From Bordetella parapertussis (lineage in GTDB: Bacteria > Pseudomonadota > Gammaproteobacteria > Burkholderiales > Burkholderiaceae_C): DNA of 64,000 nucleotides. Location of the stretch: NCBI GenBank assembly GCA_945878355.1, contig CAMCTC010000018.1, positions 1-64,000 on the forward strand, given 5' to 3'. Positions 55,090-64,000 of the stretch are shown piece by piece (positions within the stretch are counted from its first letter, which is position 1; each line of letters begins with the position of its first letter). A model generated the notes under the pieces. It was not told the DNA's origin. It worked only from the letters and a program-made list of their open reading frames with translations, and ran no database searches. Made by a program: the position numbers and the translations under genes.

Positions 55090-56883
55090 CTAGAACGACT
55101 CCCAGTCGTCCGACGCGACTGACGTGACCGACGCGACTGACGCGACCGACGCAAGCGCCGCGATCGGCGCGGCCTGGCGCGAGGTCTGGATGGCCTTGGC
55201 GATCACGGCCTGGGCAGCATTGGCCGTGCGCGGGGCCGCGATGGCTGTCCGGGCTGACGGTTTCCGTGCTGTGAACGCAGCGGTCACCTTGGCCGGTGGC
55301 GATGGCTGCGCTCGCACCGATGGCTGGCTGGCGCCGACTGACGAGACCGGGTCACCAGAGAAGCGGAAGCGCTGCATCGTCGTCGCCAGCCGCTGCGCCT
55401 GTTCGCGCAGGCTCTCGGCCGCTGCCGCGCTTTGCTCGACCAGCGCGGCGTTTTGCTGGGTCATCTGGTCCAGGCTGTTGACGGCGCTGTTGACCTCGCC
55501 GACACGCTGATCCTGCTCGCGCGCGGCTGCGCTGATCTCGCCGATCACGTCAGTCACGCGCTGCACGCTCGTGACGATCTCGCCCATCGTCGCACCGGCG
55601 TCGCGCACCAGGCGGGCGCCGGTCTCGACCTTGTCGACGCTAGCACCGATCAAGGTCTTGATCTCTCGTGCGGCGCTGGCGCTGCGCTGGGCCAGGCTGC
55701 GCACTTCGGCGGCCACGACCGCGAAGCCTCGCCCTTGTTCACCGGCGCGCGCGGCTTCAACTGCGGCGTTGAGCGCGAGGATGTTGGTCTGGAAAGCGAT
55801 GCCGTCGATCGTGCCGACGATGTCGGCGATGCGTTTGGACGAGCCGTTGATCTCGTCCATGGTGCTGACCACTTGCGAGACGACCTCGCCGCCACGGCGC
55901 GCCACCACCGAGGCCGAGGCTGCCAGTTGCTTGGCCTGGTCTGCGGCGTCGGCGCTCTGGCGCACGTTGCAGGCCAGTTGCTCGGTCGAGCTGGCGGTCT
56001 GTTGCAGGCTGGAAGCGGCCTGCTCGGTGCGCTGGCTCAGGTCGGTGTTGCCCGAGGCCACCTCGGCGCTGGCCAGTTGGATCGACTCAGCCGCCTGGCG
56101 TACCGGGCCGACGATGCCGCGCAGCGCATCTCGCATCGCTGCCAGCGACTGACTCACGGCGCCGATCTCATCGCTGCGCCGGGTGTCGACCTCGACCTCG
56201 AGGTCGCCCTCGCCGATGCGCTTGGCGATGGCCGCCAAGCTGTACATCGGCCGGCAGATTGACCGCACCTGCAGCAAGGTGGCGATGGCCAGGCCCAGCA
56301 TCAGCAGTGCCATCGTCCCGACCGCAGCCCACAGCGTGGCCTTGCGTTGCGCGCCAGCCTGGGCGCGGACGACCTCGGCATGGGCTTGCTGCATCGCCAC
56401 ATAGGCTTGCTGAGCCGACAGGTAAGCGCTGACGGCGGGCCGAACCTGGTCGTTGAGCAAGGCCTGCGCGGCCGCAGCGTCGCCTGCTGTCCTGGCTTTT
56501 CTGGCGTCGTTGCGGGCGTCGATGTAGACCTTGCGGGCCTGCGCAATCCGGGCCAGCGCGGCCTTTTCTTCGCCGTCCGTCGCGGCCGCGTCGATGCGCT
56601 GAGCGATCTCGCTGATGCGCGCCGTGCTGGCCTCGATCTCGGGTTTCAGCGCGGCTTCGACCGAAGGGTCGCTGCTCATCACGCTGGCGATCACGCGCGC
56701 TGCGTTGGCGTTGGTCAAGCCCTGCCAGGTCGCTGCGTCGAGCAGCTTGGCTTGCTGGGCCAGCAACTGCGCATCGGCCTGTGCCTCTTGCTGGTTGCTG
56801 CGCAGTGCCAGGCAGACGGCCATCACGGCCAAGACGCTGGTCACGGTCAGCGTGGGTAACCACAGGCGGGTGGCGATTTTCAT
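55090..56883 (-). CDS. methyl-accepting chemotaxis protein with CheR-tether-like tail
   Basis: A 597-residue receptor. Helix 1 is at about 10-27, a mostly helical periplasmic sensor at 28-185, helix 2 about 187-207, HAMP 208-260, and the signalling tip reads [21 protein letters not shown] Ser/Ala/Val tail, made by the 9-bp repeat, ends in DWESF, close to the NWETF pentapeptide that tethers CheR and CheB. The ligand is not predictable. It is the last gene in this che cluster. Confidence 0.93.
   Translation of the reverse strand: MKIATRLWLPTLTVTSVLAVMAVCLALRSNQQEAQADAQLLAQQAKLLDAATWQGLTNANAARVIASVMSSDPSVEAALKPEIEASTARISEIAQRIDAAATDGEEKAALARIAQARKVYIDARNDARKARTAGDAAAAQALLNDQVRPAVSAYLSAQQAYVAMQQAHAEVVRAQAGAQRKATLWAAVGTMALLMLGLAIATLLQVRSICRPMYSLAAIAKRIGEGDLEVEVDTRRSDEIGAVSQSLAAMRDALRGIVGPVRQAAESIQLASAEVASGNTDLSQRTEQAASSLQQTASSTEQLACNVRQSADAADQAKQLAASASVVARRGGEVVSQVVSTMDEINGSSKRIADIVGTIDGIAFQTNILALNAAVEAARAGEQGRGFAVVAAEVRSLAQRSASAAREIKTLIGASVDKVETGARLVRDAGATMGEIVTSVQRVTDVIGEISAAAREQDQRVGEVNSAVNSLDQMTQQNAALVEQSAAAAESLREQAQRLATTMQRFRFSGDPVSSVGASQPSVRAQPSPPAKVTAAFTARKPSARTAIAAPRTANAAQAVIAKAIQTSRQAAPIAALASVASVASVTSVASDDWESF
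55112..55156 (-). repeat. five tandem 9-bp repeats in the receptor tail
   Basis: Units GACGCGACT, GACGTGACC, GACGCGACT, GACGCGACC and GACGCAAGC encode a Ser-Val-Ala/Thr ladder just before the DWESF end. Copy-number change would alter the linker by three residues without a frameshift. Confidence 0.85.
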
Positions 56884-56924
56884 GGTTGTTTTCCAGCAGG
56901 CGGCGAACTTGCGAAAGATGGACT

Positions 56925-57470
56925 TCAGGCGACCACGTCGTCCATCAATCCCATGTCGGCACTGCCCATCAGTGCCTCGATGTCCATCAGGATCAGCATC
57001 CGGTCGTTGACGCTGCCGATGCCGGTGATGAAGCTGGTGTCGATGCTGGCATTCATCGCCGGGGCGGGTCGGATCGCGTCACCGCCCAGTTCCAGCACAT
57101 CGGAGACCGAATCGACGACGGCGCCAACCACCCGTGCGCGCACGTTGAGCACGATCACCACCGTGAAGTGGTTGTACTCGGCGCTGTCGCAACCTAGCTT
57201 GAGCCGCAGGTCGACGATCGGCACGATCACGCCTCGCAGGTTGACCACGCCCTTGAGGAAGGCCGGCGCGTTGGCGATACGGGTGGGCGGCTCGAACGAG
57301 CGGATTTCCTGCACCCGCAGGATGTCGATGCCGTACTCCTCGGCACCGAGACGGAAGGTGAGGTACTCGCCCTTGGGTGACTTGCCCAGCGCCTCACGGC
57401 TCCCAGCGTTGGCGATCGCGCGGTGGGTCTCGTGGCGTGCCACCTGGGCGGCGTCGGTGATCATGTCCAT
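56925..57470 (-). CDS. cheW: chemotaxis coupling protein CheW
   Basis: A 181-residue SH3-like coupling protein. The family core reads [21 protein letters not shown] and [15 protein letters not shown] 35-residue polar N-terminal extension precedes the core. It bridges receptors and CheA at the inner-membrane array. It lies between two receptor genes and is 42 bp from the downstream one. Confidence 0.94.
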   Translation of the reverse strand: MDMITDAAQVARHETHRAIANAGSREALGKSPKGEYLTFRLGAEEYGIDILRVQEIRSFEPPTRIANAPAFLKGVVNLRGVIVPIVDLRLKLGCDSAEYNHFTVVIVLNVRARVVGAVVDSVSDVLELGGDAIRPAPAMNASIDTSFITGIGSVNDRMLILMDIEALMGSADMGLMDDVVA

Positions 57471-57576
57471 GGTTTGGGTCTCCGTTGGGCAGGGGGCCTG
57501 CCGTTCATGGGTTTATCGGCTGCGATCGGCGGCGGTGTAGCCTGTGCTGGATTGCATGGGCCGGCTTGTCAGCAGA

Positions 57577-59148
57577 TCAGGCCGGGGCCAGCCGGAAGCG
57601 CGCCACCACCGCCGTCAGCTTGCTAGCCTGGTCGCGCAGGCTTTCGGCCGCTGCCGCGCTCTGCTCGACCAGTGCGGCGTTCTGCTGAGTCATCTGGTCC
57701 AGGCTGTTGATGGCGTCGTTGACAGAGCCGATGCCCTGGCTTTGCTCGCCGGCCGCATGGGTGATGTCTCGGATGGTGTCGGTCACGTGCCGCACGCTGG
57801 TCACGATGTCGCTCATGGTGCTACCGGCGTCCTTGACCAGGCGGGCGCCTGCATCGACGCTGGCCACCGAGGCGCTGATCAATCCCTTGATTTCACGCGC
57901 CGCACCAGCTGAGCGCTGGGCCAGGTTGCGAACCTCTGAAGCGACCACGGCGAAGCCGCGACCCTGCTCGCCGGCGCGGGCGGCTTCGACGGCTGCGTTC
58001 AGTGCCAGGATGTTGGTCTGGAAGGCGATGCCATCGATCGTGCCGATGATGTCGGCGATGCGCCCCGACGAGCTGTTGATCTCGTCCATCGTGCTCACCA
58101 CCTGCGCCACCACGGCGCCGCCGCGCTCGGCCACGCTGCAGGCCGATGCCGCCAGGTCGCAGGCGTGACCTGCAGAGCTGACACTTTGCTGGACGCTGCG
58201 GGTGATCTGCTGCACTGCGCCGGCGGTCTGCTGCAGGTTGCCGGCGGCCTGCTCGGTGCGACCGCTCAGGTCGGTGTTGCCTGCAGCCACCTCGTCGGCC
58301 GCGTGGTGGATGCTTCCACTGGCCTGCCGAACCTCGCCGACCAACCCGGCCAGCGCGGCCTGCATCTGCGCCAGCGCGCGCAGCAGCGCCGAGGCTTCGT
58401 CATGGCCATCGACCGGCACCACCCGGTGCAGGTCGCCATCGGCGATGGCCAGCGCCAAGTCCCGGGCCTGCTGCATCGGACCGATGATCGAGCGTGAATT
58501 CAGCAGCGTCAGCGGTACCACCATCGCCATCACCAGGCCCAGCACGCCGACGAAGCACCACAGGGTTTGGCGCATCGAGACTTCGAATTCGCGCTGGGTG
58601 TCGTTGGCCTCGTTGGAGACGATCTTGTCGATCGCATCGACGTTTGTTTCCACCGCCTGGATGTGTTGCTTGGCCCGGGTCAGCATCCGATCGGCAGCGC
58701 GGGCATTGTCGTAGGCGCCGCTCTGGATCTGGTCCAGCACCTGTGACGTTGCCTCGGCGTAGGCGTCGATCTCCTGGATCGAGGTCCGCGCCAGCGGGTT
58801 GTCGGTATCCTCTTCGCCTTCAAGCAATTTACGCAGTCCGGTCTGTGCCTTGTCGACCGCCAAGCGCCAGGCTTGGCGGTGACTGATAACGGCCGCAGTG
58901 TCCTCGTAGTGGATCACCATGTCTTTTTCATGGTGACGGACTTCGCCCAGCGCGGCGCGGATCGTGCCGACGTTGTGCACTTCCTTGATCGAGTGCAGCA
59001 TGAACTCGCTGTTGAGCTCGGCCAGATGGCGCCCGCCCACCACACCGGTCAAGCCGACCAGACTGAACAGGCCCAGCACCATGACGATGGCGCACTGCAT
59101 TCGCAGGCGGATCGAGAAGCGGCGTATCCACATCGTGCTGTTCGACAT
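57577..59148 (-). CDS. methyl-accepting chemotaxis protein
   Basis: A 523-residue receptor with helix 1 about 15-35, a four-helix-bundle-type sensor domain (starting [20 protein letters not shown]), helix 2 about 190-210, HAMP and a conserved signalling tip. No pentapeptide tail is present (ends RFRLAPA). GGAG lies eight bases before ATG 59148, which decides the start against a longer open frame. Confidence 0.92.
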   Translation of the reverse strand: MSNSTMWIRRFSIRLRMQCAIVMVLGLFSLVGLTGVVGGRHLAELNSEFMLHSIKEVHNVGTIRAALGEVRHHEKDMVIHYEDTAAVISHRQAWRLAVDKAQTGLRKLLEGEEDTDNPLARTSIQEIDAYAEATSQVLDQIQSGAYDNARAADRMLTRAKQHIQAVETNVDAIDKIVSNEANDTQREFEVSMRQTLWCFVGVLGLVMAMVVPLTLLNSRSIIGPMQQARDLALAIADGDLHRVVPVDGHDEASALLRALAQMQAALAGLVGEVRQASGSIHHAADEVAAGNTDLSGRTEQAAGNLQQTAGAVQQITRSVQQSVSSAGHACDLAASACSVAERGGAVVAQVVSTMDEINSSSGRIADIIGTIDGIAFQTNILALNAAVEAARAGEQGRGFAVVASEVRNLAQRSAGAAREIKGLISASVASVDAGARLVKDAGSTMSDIVTSVRHVTDTIRDITHAAGEQSQGIGSVNDAINSLDQMTQQNAALVEQSAAAAESLRDQASKLTAVVARFRLAPA

Positions 59149-59231
59149 CGGGAGGTCTCCGGTTGAGATCGGGTGTGGCGGGTGCTGACCCAATGGGTCT
59201 TCGTGGCGCCTGGGAGGGGTGTGTGCCTGGC

Positions 59232-61271
59232 TCAATGGCGGCTGCGTCGTACCAGCGCGCCGATGTCCAGGATCAGTGCGACCCGGCCGTCGCCCATGAT
59301 GGTGGCGCCCGAGACATCGGGCACTTTGCGGTAGTTGGCCTCTAGGTTCTTGACGACCACCTGCTGCTGGCCCAGCAATTCGTCCACCAGCAGCGCGACA
59401 CGCCCGCCCTCGGCCTCGACGACGACCATGATGTTGCTGCCAGCATCGCCGGCATCGGCTCGCGGCACCTGGAACTGCTGTTCCAGATCGATCACCGGCA
59501 TGTAGTCGCCTCGTACCTCGACCACTCTGGCGCTGCCGCCGATGGTGCGCACCATGCCCGGTTGGCACTGGAACGATTCCACGACCGAACCCAGCGGCAG
59601 GATGTAGCACTCCTGGGCCACGCCCACGCTCATGCCGTCCATGATCGCCAGTGTCAGCGGCAGCCGCACTTTCACGCTCATGCCATGGCCTTCGGCGCTG
59701 TCGATCTCGACCGTGCCGCCGAGTGCGGTGATGTTTTTCTTCACAACGTCCATGCCCACGCCGCGGCCCGAGACATCGGTCACCACCTCGGCGGTGGAAA
59801 ACCCGGGCGCGAAGATCAAGCCCCAGACCTCGCTGTCGCTCAGCGTGTCGGCTGCGGTCAGCCCTTTTTCTCGCGCTTTTTGCAGCAGCTTGGCACGGTT
59901 CAGCCCGCGGCCGTCGTCGCGAACCTCGATCACGATGCTGCCACCCTGATGGCTGGCCACCAGGGTGATGGTTCCCTGCGCCGGCTTGCCGCGTGCGGCG
60001 CGCTCGGCGGGCAACTCGATGCCATGGTCACAGCTGTTGCGAACCAGGTGCGTCAGCGGGTCGGTGATCTTCTCGACCATGCCCTTGTCGAGTTCGGTCG
60101 ACTCTCCCACCGTCACCAGTTCGACCTTCTTGCCCAGCTTGGCGGCCAGGTCGCGCAACATGCGCGGGAAGCGGTTGAAGACCATCGCCATCGGGATCAT
60201 GCGGATCGACATCACCGCTTCCTGCAGGTCTCGGGTATTGCGCTCCAGGTCTGCCAGTCCCGCGCCGAGTTGCTGGTGCATCGAACCTTCGCTGCGGTGT
60301 TGCGCCAGCATGGCCTGGGTGATCACCAGTTCGCCGACCAGGTTGATCAGCTGGTCGACTTTTTCGATCGACACGCGCAGCGTGGCCGAATCCAGCGCCG
60401 CTTTGGGCTCGGCCTTTGGCACGGCAAACCCGGGTGGCGTCTCGGTTGGCGCCGGTGCAGCTTGGGCGATCGGCGCACCCGGGGCATCGTCGAAGAATCC
60501 GTAGCCTGTCGGCTCAGCAGGCGGGGCGCCCGGCGCGCCTTCGTGGAAGCCGTAGCCAGGCCCGAGTGGCGCCAGGCGCAGCGCCTCGCGCGGCACATGG
60601 AAGGTGAACAAGTCCAGCAGGTCGCTGTCGCTGCTGGTGGTGGTGAGCTTGAACCGTCGCATGCCGTCGGCGGCGCAGCCGGCGTCCAGCGCTTCAATCT
60701 GGCCGAGATCGGCGATTTCGTTGAACAACTCGACCAAGCTGTCGGCCAGGCTGTCGTCGACCAACTCGCCGACGGTGAGCTCGAGCAGCCTTGGTGTCGC
60801 AGAGGCCGGTGTCGGCTCGTTGGCGGGGGGAGGGACCTGCGTCGCAGTGCCGGCGCCGCCAGCACACAGCGCCCGAATGTCGCGCAGCAGCCCGCTGGTC
60901 TCGGGCGCCGCCTCGTCGCTGCCTTGGTGGCGTGCCAACAGCGATCGCAGCGAATCGCCGGCGGCCAACAGCAGATCGACCATCTGAGGCCGGGGTGCGA
61001 GTTCGTGGCGGCGCAGTTTGTCGAGCAGCGTCTCCATCTGGTGCGTCAACTCGGCCACGTCGGAAAATCCAAAAGTGGCCGCACCACCCTTGACCGAATG
61101 CGCGCAGCGGAAGATCGCGTTGAGCGTCTCGTCGTCAGCCGCCTCGACGTCGAGCGCGAGCAGCATCTGCTCCATCGTCTGCAGGTTCTCGCTGGCTTCC
61201 TCGAAGAAAACCTGGAAGAACTGACTCAGGTCGAAATCGGCGGACTGCGCATTGCGGCTGGTCTCGGTCAT
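59232..61271 (-). CDS. cheA: chemotaxis histidine kinase CheA
   Basis: A 679-residue kinase. P1 (Hpt) has the phospho-His in [11 protein letters not shown] (His58). A variable region (about 130-300) holds two GYGF-x4-APGAP units. P3 dimer helices, P4 ATPase ([33 protein letters not shown]) and a CheW-like P5 follow. It phosphorylates CheY. No CheB or CheR gene lies in the window. Confidence 0.94.
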   Translation of the reverse strand: MTETSRNAQSADFDLSQFFQVFFEEASENLQTMEQMLLALDVEAADDETLNAIFRCAHSVKGGAATFGFSDVAELTHQMETLLDKLRRHELAPRPQMVDLLLAAGDSLRSLLARHQGSDEAAPETSGLLRDIRALCAGGAGTATQVPPPANEPTPASATPRLLELTVGELVDDSLADSLVELFNEIADLGQIEALDAGCAADGMRRFKLTTTSSDSDLLDLFTFHVPREALRLAPLGPGYGFHEGAPGAPPAEPTGYGFFDDAPGAPIAQAAPAPTETPPGFAVPKAEPKAALDSATLRVSIEKVDQLINLVGELVITQAMLAQHRSEGSMHQQLGAGLADLERNTRDLQEAVMSIRMIPMAMVFNRFPRMLRDLAAKLGKKVELVTVGESTELDKGMVEKITDPLTHLVRNSCDHGIELPAERAARGKPAQGTITLVASHQGGSIVIEVRDDGRGLNRAKLLQKAREKGLTAADTLSDSEVWGLIFAPGFSTAEVVTDVSGRGVGMDVVKKNITALGGTVEIDSAEGHGMSVKVRLPLTLAIMDGMSVGVAQECYILPLGSVVESFQCQPGMVRTIGGSARVVEVRGDYMPVIDLEQQFQVPRADAGDAGSNIMVVVEAEGGRVALLVDELLGQQQVVVKNLEANYRKVPDVSGATIMGDGRVALILDIGALVRRSRH

Positions 61272-61335
61272 GGTGTTCTGTCTCCGGCAGGTTGCTCGCG
61301 CGGCGTGCGCGCTGGGTCGGGCATCGGCAGGCGGT

Positions 61336-61698
61336 TCAGCGGATCACCTTGCCGATCACCTCGATCAGCTTGGCGGGGTCAAAGGGTTTGACCAGCCAAC
61401 CGGTGGCCCCAGCGGCTCGACCTGCCTGCTTCATCTGGTCGCTCGACTCTGTGGTCAGGATCAGGATCGGTGTGGACTTGAACTTTGGGCTTTCGCGCAG
61501 CTTTTTGGTCAGCGAGATGCCGTCCATGCGCGGCATGTTCTGATCGGTCAGCACCAGCTGAAAATCGCGCTGGCTGGCTTTCTCCCAGGCGTCCTGGCCG
61601 TCCACTGCTTCGATGACCTTGAAACCAGCGTTCTTCAAGGTGAATGAAACCATCTGGCGCATCGAGGCCGAGTCATCGACAGCGAGGATTGAGTGCAT
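61336..61698 (-). CDS. cheY: chemotaxis response regulator CheY
   Basis: A 120-residue single receiver domain. The acidic pair is AVDDS, the phospho-acceptor Asp52 in LTDQNMPRMDG, Thr near 82 in ILTTESS and Lys103 in LVKPFDP. It carries the CheA signal to the motor. The CheZ-like gene lies 47 bp upstream. Confidence 0.94.
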   Translation of the reverse strand: MHSILAVDDSASMRQMVSFTLKNAGFKVIEAVDGQDAWEKASQRDFQLVLTDQNMPRMDGISLTKKLRESPKFKSTPILILTTESSDQMKQAGRAAGATGWLVKPFDPAKLIEVIGKVIR

Positions 61699-61744
61699 CT
61701 CTTTCTCCGGAATTACGCTTTGTTTTCGGTGGCGGGCGGAGAAA

Positions 61745-62200
61745 CTAAAACAGCTCGACCGAGCCGGCGTCCATCTCGTCCTGGGTCACCGGGTTGGGCC
61801 GTGTCGGTGCGTCCTGCACCACCCCGTCCTCGTCGTCGTCCATCGCCGCCTGCGCCAGTTGGTCAGCGCAGTGGCGCAGGCGCCTATGGGTGTGCTCCAG
61901 CAGCTGCGAGGCCATGTCCTGGAACTGCAGCGCAGTGATCGCGCCGCTGATCTGGAGCATGGCCTCGTGCAGCCGGTCTTCTGGCAGCTCGGGGTGCTGA
62001 GCCGCCAGACGCGCCAATGGATGGATCTGCTTGGCGGCCGCGTGAAAATGGCCCATCAAGGTCTCGCTGGCGTCGCACAGCAGCCGCTGCAAGCGGTCCA
62101 GATCGTTGCTGGCGATCATCAGGCTGTCCTGCAGGTCAGCTGCCAGCCGCCAGGGCAACAGCGTTTGGGCCGGATTTGGGTCTTCATCTGGCATCGTCAC
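61745..62200 (-). CDS. CheZ-like phosphatase candidate
   Basis: A 151-residue, mostly helical protein. A long helix reads ITALQFQDMASQLLEHTHRR; E. coli CheZ has DFQDLTGQ with catalytic Asp143 and Gln147 four residues apart, matched here by Asp95 and Gln99. The acidic linker ends in a hydrophobic GSVELF, like CheZ's C-terminal CheY-binding helix. It is shorter than CheZ (about 215). Position before cheY supports the role; activity is inferred. Confidence 0.65.
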   Translation of the reverse strand: MTMPDEDPNPAQTLLPWRLAADLQDSLMIASNDLDRLQRLLCDASETLMGHFHAAAKQIHPLARLAAQHPELPEDRLHEAMLQISGAITALQFQDMASQLLEHTHRRLRHCADQLAQAAMDDDEDGVVQDAPTRPNPVTQDEMDAGSVELF

Positions 62201-62427
62201 TCCGCATCACGGCACCGATGTGCGTGAAAGCATGGCCCGGCAGTCGAGGTGTTGCGTGCAGGCATGGCTTGTTGTCGGCCGATCAAGGACAGGGTTGAGC
62301 CTGGGTCGGGTAGTGCGGGAGCCGCGCCGCTGATCGGGCAGGAACTTGTTCGCACCCGACCGCAGACCGGCCGCGGCACAGGGTCTCGCGCAATTTGATC
62401 GGCATCAGGCTTTGCCATACTCCAGCC

Positions 62428-63597
62428 ATGGCCCATGCGTCTCGACCGGCATTTCCTGTCTCAGCAGACCGGAGCTTGCGGGTTCTGCACTTGGAGGACT
62501 CCGCGCTCGACCACGAACTCGTCGTCGCCTACTTGCGACACGCCGGCCTGACGCCCTGGTTGCTGCGGGTCGACACCGAGGCCGATTACCGACATGCGCT
62601 GGCCCACGATGATTGGGACTTGGTGCTGTCGGATTTCAAGTTGCCGGGTTTCACCGGGCTGCAAGCGCTGCAAATCCTCAAGGACAGCGGCCTGCAGCTG
62701 CCTTTTGTCCTGGTGTCGGGTGAGATCGGCGAGGACATGGCGGTCGCGGCGATGCGCAACGGCGCGTCCGACTACCTGCTCAAGAACAACCTGGCGCGGC
62801 TGGCGCCTGCGGTCGAACATGCGATCGCTGCCAACCTCGAGCGGGTCGCACGGCAGCGCGCCGATCGCGATCTGGCCAGCAGCCGCCAGCGCTTGGCTGA
62901 GTTGGCCCAGCACCTGCAGACCAGCATCGAAGCCGAACGCGCCGCGATCGCCCGCGAGATCCATGACGATGTCGGCGCTAGCTTGACCGCGATCAAGTTC
63001 GACCTGGCCTGGATAGGCCGTCATGTCGAATCTCCCGAGGTGCAGCAGCGCCTGAGCGCTGCGCTCGAGACGGTGGCGCATGCGGTCGAGGCCAGCCAGC
63101 GCATCATGCACAACCTGCGCCCGGCCATTTTGGAGCAAGGCCTGGTGGCGGCGCTGCAGTGGATGGCGGGCAGGTTTGGCAAGCGTGAGGGCTTGGTCTG
63201 CAACTTTCGCAGCAGCCACGACCACTTGCAGTTGCCGACTGGCGTGCCCTTGGTGGTTTACCGCTTCGCCCAGGAAGCACTGACCAATGTCAGCAAACAT
63301 GCCCGCGCGACCAAGGTGTTGATCGACTTGTCGCTCAGCGGCGGTGTGTTGTCGCTCGAAGTCAGCGACAACGGCCGCGGCCTGGGCGCTGACGACGCGG
63401 CCAAGGCGGGCGGATTCGGGCTGCGCGGCCTGCACGAGCGAGCACGCCATGTCGGTGGTTGGGTGGAGGTCAGCAGTTCGACTGCCGGTACGGTCTTGTT
63501 GTTGTCGGTGCCGATTGACCCGACCTTGGTTGACGCTTCGAGTGTCGATACCCCAGGTGCGGTCGACGGGCATCCATCGAGCTGGGACGCCGCATGA
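62428..63597 (+). CDS. receiver-NarX-type histidine kinase hybrid
   Basis: A 389-residue soluble kinase. The N-terminal receiver (about 18-135) has LHLEDS and the phospho-Asp in LVLSDFKLPGF (Asp69). A coiled linker leads to a HisKA_3 domain with AIAREIHDDVGASLTAIKFD (His179) and a HATPase with VSDNGRGLG and GFGLRGLHERA. No membrane segment is present, so it takes input from another kinase rather than from outside. The ATG at 62428 is chosen. Its stop overlaps the next ATG. Confidence 0.88.
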   Translation: MAHASRPAFPVSADRSLRVLHLEDSALDHELVVAYLRHAGLTPWLLRVDTEADYRHALAHDDWDLVLSDFKLPGFTGLQALQILKDSGLQLPFVLVSGEIGEDMAVAAMRNGASDYLLKNNLARLAPAVEHAIAANLERVARQRADRDLASSRQRLAELAQHLQTSIEAERAAIAREIHDDVGASLTAIKFDLAWIGRHVESPEVQQRLSAALETVAHAVEASQRIMHNLRPAILEQGLVAALQWMAGRFGKREGLVCNFRSSHDHLQLPTGVPLVVYRFAQEALTNVSKHARATKVLIDLSLSGGVLSLEVSDNGRGLGADDAAKAGGFGLRGLHERARHVGGWVEVSSSTAGTVLLLSVPIDPTLVDASSVDTPGAVDGHPSSWDAA

Positions 63598-64000
63598 TCA
63601 AGGTGATCGTCTGCGACGACCATGCGCTGATCCGGCGCGGCATCCGCGACACGCTGGCCGACGCCGCAGACATCGACGTGGTGGGCGAGGCGGCTGACTA
63701 CGCCGAGCTTCGCGCGCTGATGCGCCGCTTGGCCACGCCTGCGCCGGACGGGTCCGATGTCGCGGCCAGGATTGGCCAGGCCATGGGCTGCGACGTGCTG
63801 GTGCTCGATATCAACCTGCCAGGGCGCAGCGGCTTGGATGTGATGCGAGCGCTCAAGGACGAAGGCTCGCCGGTCAAGGTGCTGGTCGTCAGCATGTATC
63901 CCGAAGACCAGTACGCGATCCGTGCGCTGCGAGCGGGTGCCTACGGCTATGTCAACAAGGGCGCCGACCCGCAGCAGATCGTCCACGCGGTGCGAACCGT
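63594..64000 (+). CDS. LuxR/NarL-type response regulator, 3' end outside window
   Basis: The 135 visible residues are a receiver domain: VIVCDDHALIRRGIRDTL, the phospho-Asp in VLDINLPGRSG (Asp72) and the Lys in YGYVNKGADP. An HTH domain is expected beyond the edge. Asp72 lies later than usual (54-59) because of an extra 15-20 residues (RRLATPAPDGSDVAARIGQA). The ATG overlaps the kinase stop (ATGA), so it is the cognate partner. Confidence 0.88.
   Translation, partial: MIKVIVCDDHALIRRGIRDTLADAADIDVVGEAADYAELRALMRRLATPAPDGSDVAARIGQAMGCDVLVLDINLPGRSGLDVMRALKDEGSPVKVLVVSMYPEDQYAIRALRAGAYGYVNKGADPQQIVHAVRT

Noticed and set aside
59562..61391. A 609-codon open frame antisense to cheA
   Set aside because: It mirrors the third-position GC bias of cheA and encodes no recognisable domain.

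Overview
The window is a GC-rich, gene-dense chromosomal segment. It looks like a betaproteobacterium of the order Burkholderiales, probably the Leptothrix/Rubrivivax/Sphaerotilus side. This is inferred from gene content (zapA-6S RNA-EVE order, intracellular PHB depolymerase, DUF3717/DUF1289 protein, cold-shock gene followed by a short Lys-rich protein, two-gene rpsU-yqeY unit) and from codon bias; no rRNA is present to confirm it. I see no IS element, prophage, integron or CRISPR array. The novelty lies in small intergenic structures rather than in a gene island.

Layout. 1-0.7 kb: edge of a c-type cytochrome gene, a frameshifted ferritin-like pseudogene and tRNA-Ser(UGA). 0.9-3.9 kb: apaH, a DUF21/CBS membrane protein and a SapC-like protein. 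4-9.9 kb: a complete branched-chain-amino-acid-type ABC transporter (livK-H-M-G-F) translationally coupled to a MetE-C-terminal-domain-like methyltransferase. 9.9-13.4 kb (minus): a DUF442/TIGR01244 protein, yqeY, rpsU, a BaiN-type flavoprotein and ybiB. 13.6-17.3 kb: a PAS/degenerate-GGDEF protein, an oxalyl-CoA-synthetase-like ligase and a ketopantoate-reductase-like protein. 17.4-19.5 kb (minus): a zapB-like gene, zapA, 6S RNA, an EVE-domain gene and a TauE/SafE transporter. 19.6-24.4 kb: a cobalamin riboswitch heading btuB-btuC-btuD, with btuF convergent behind nth. 24.4-29.5 kb (minus): tyrB, phaZ, soluble rnfB, a DMT exporter, nth and btuF. 29.7-35 kb (plus): uvrB, then a Cpx-like set (Spy-like chaperone, response regulator, sensor kinase). 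35-41.5 kb: a MATE exporter, DUF3717/DUF1289 protein, DEAD-box helicase, GMC oxidoreductase and a cold-shock protein. 41.5-44.3 kb: a small Lys-rich protein, an orphan ParA, ferredoxin, DUF938 and S4-domain proteins. 44.3-50.2 kb (minus): a complete dppABCDF-type operon. 50.4-55 kb: a BMP-type binding protein, a DODA-type dioxygenase and a large FtsX-like permease. 55-62.2 kb (minus): a chemotaxis cluster (cheZ-like, cheY, cheA, mcp, cheW, mcp). 62.4-64 kb: a receiver-NarX-type kinase and its coupled, truncated LuxR-type regulator.

How parts fit. The btu genes form a B12-controlled uptake system. The Spy-like/RR/HK trio forms an envelope-stress circuit. The liv and dpp transporters are interrupted by short hairpin-rich repeats that start at or within a few bases of upstream stop codons. 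Two repeat families (A: three copies; B: at least three copies) behave this way, and one A copy is read in frame as the N-terminus of LivG. A TTGTGCASTGCAGCA motif precedes both phaZ and the orphan parA, hinting at shared PHB-linked control. All coordinates, motifs and overlaps come from the sequence; functions come from family knowledge; regulatory links are inference.
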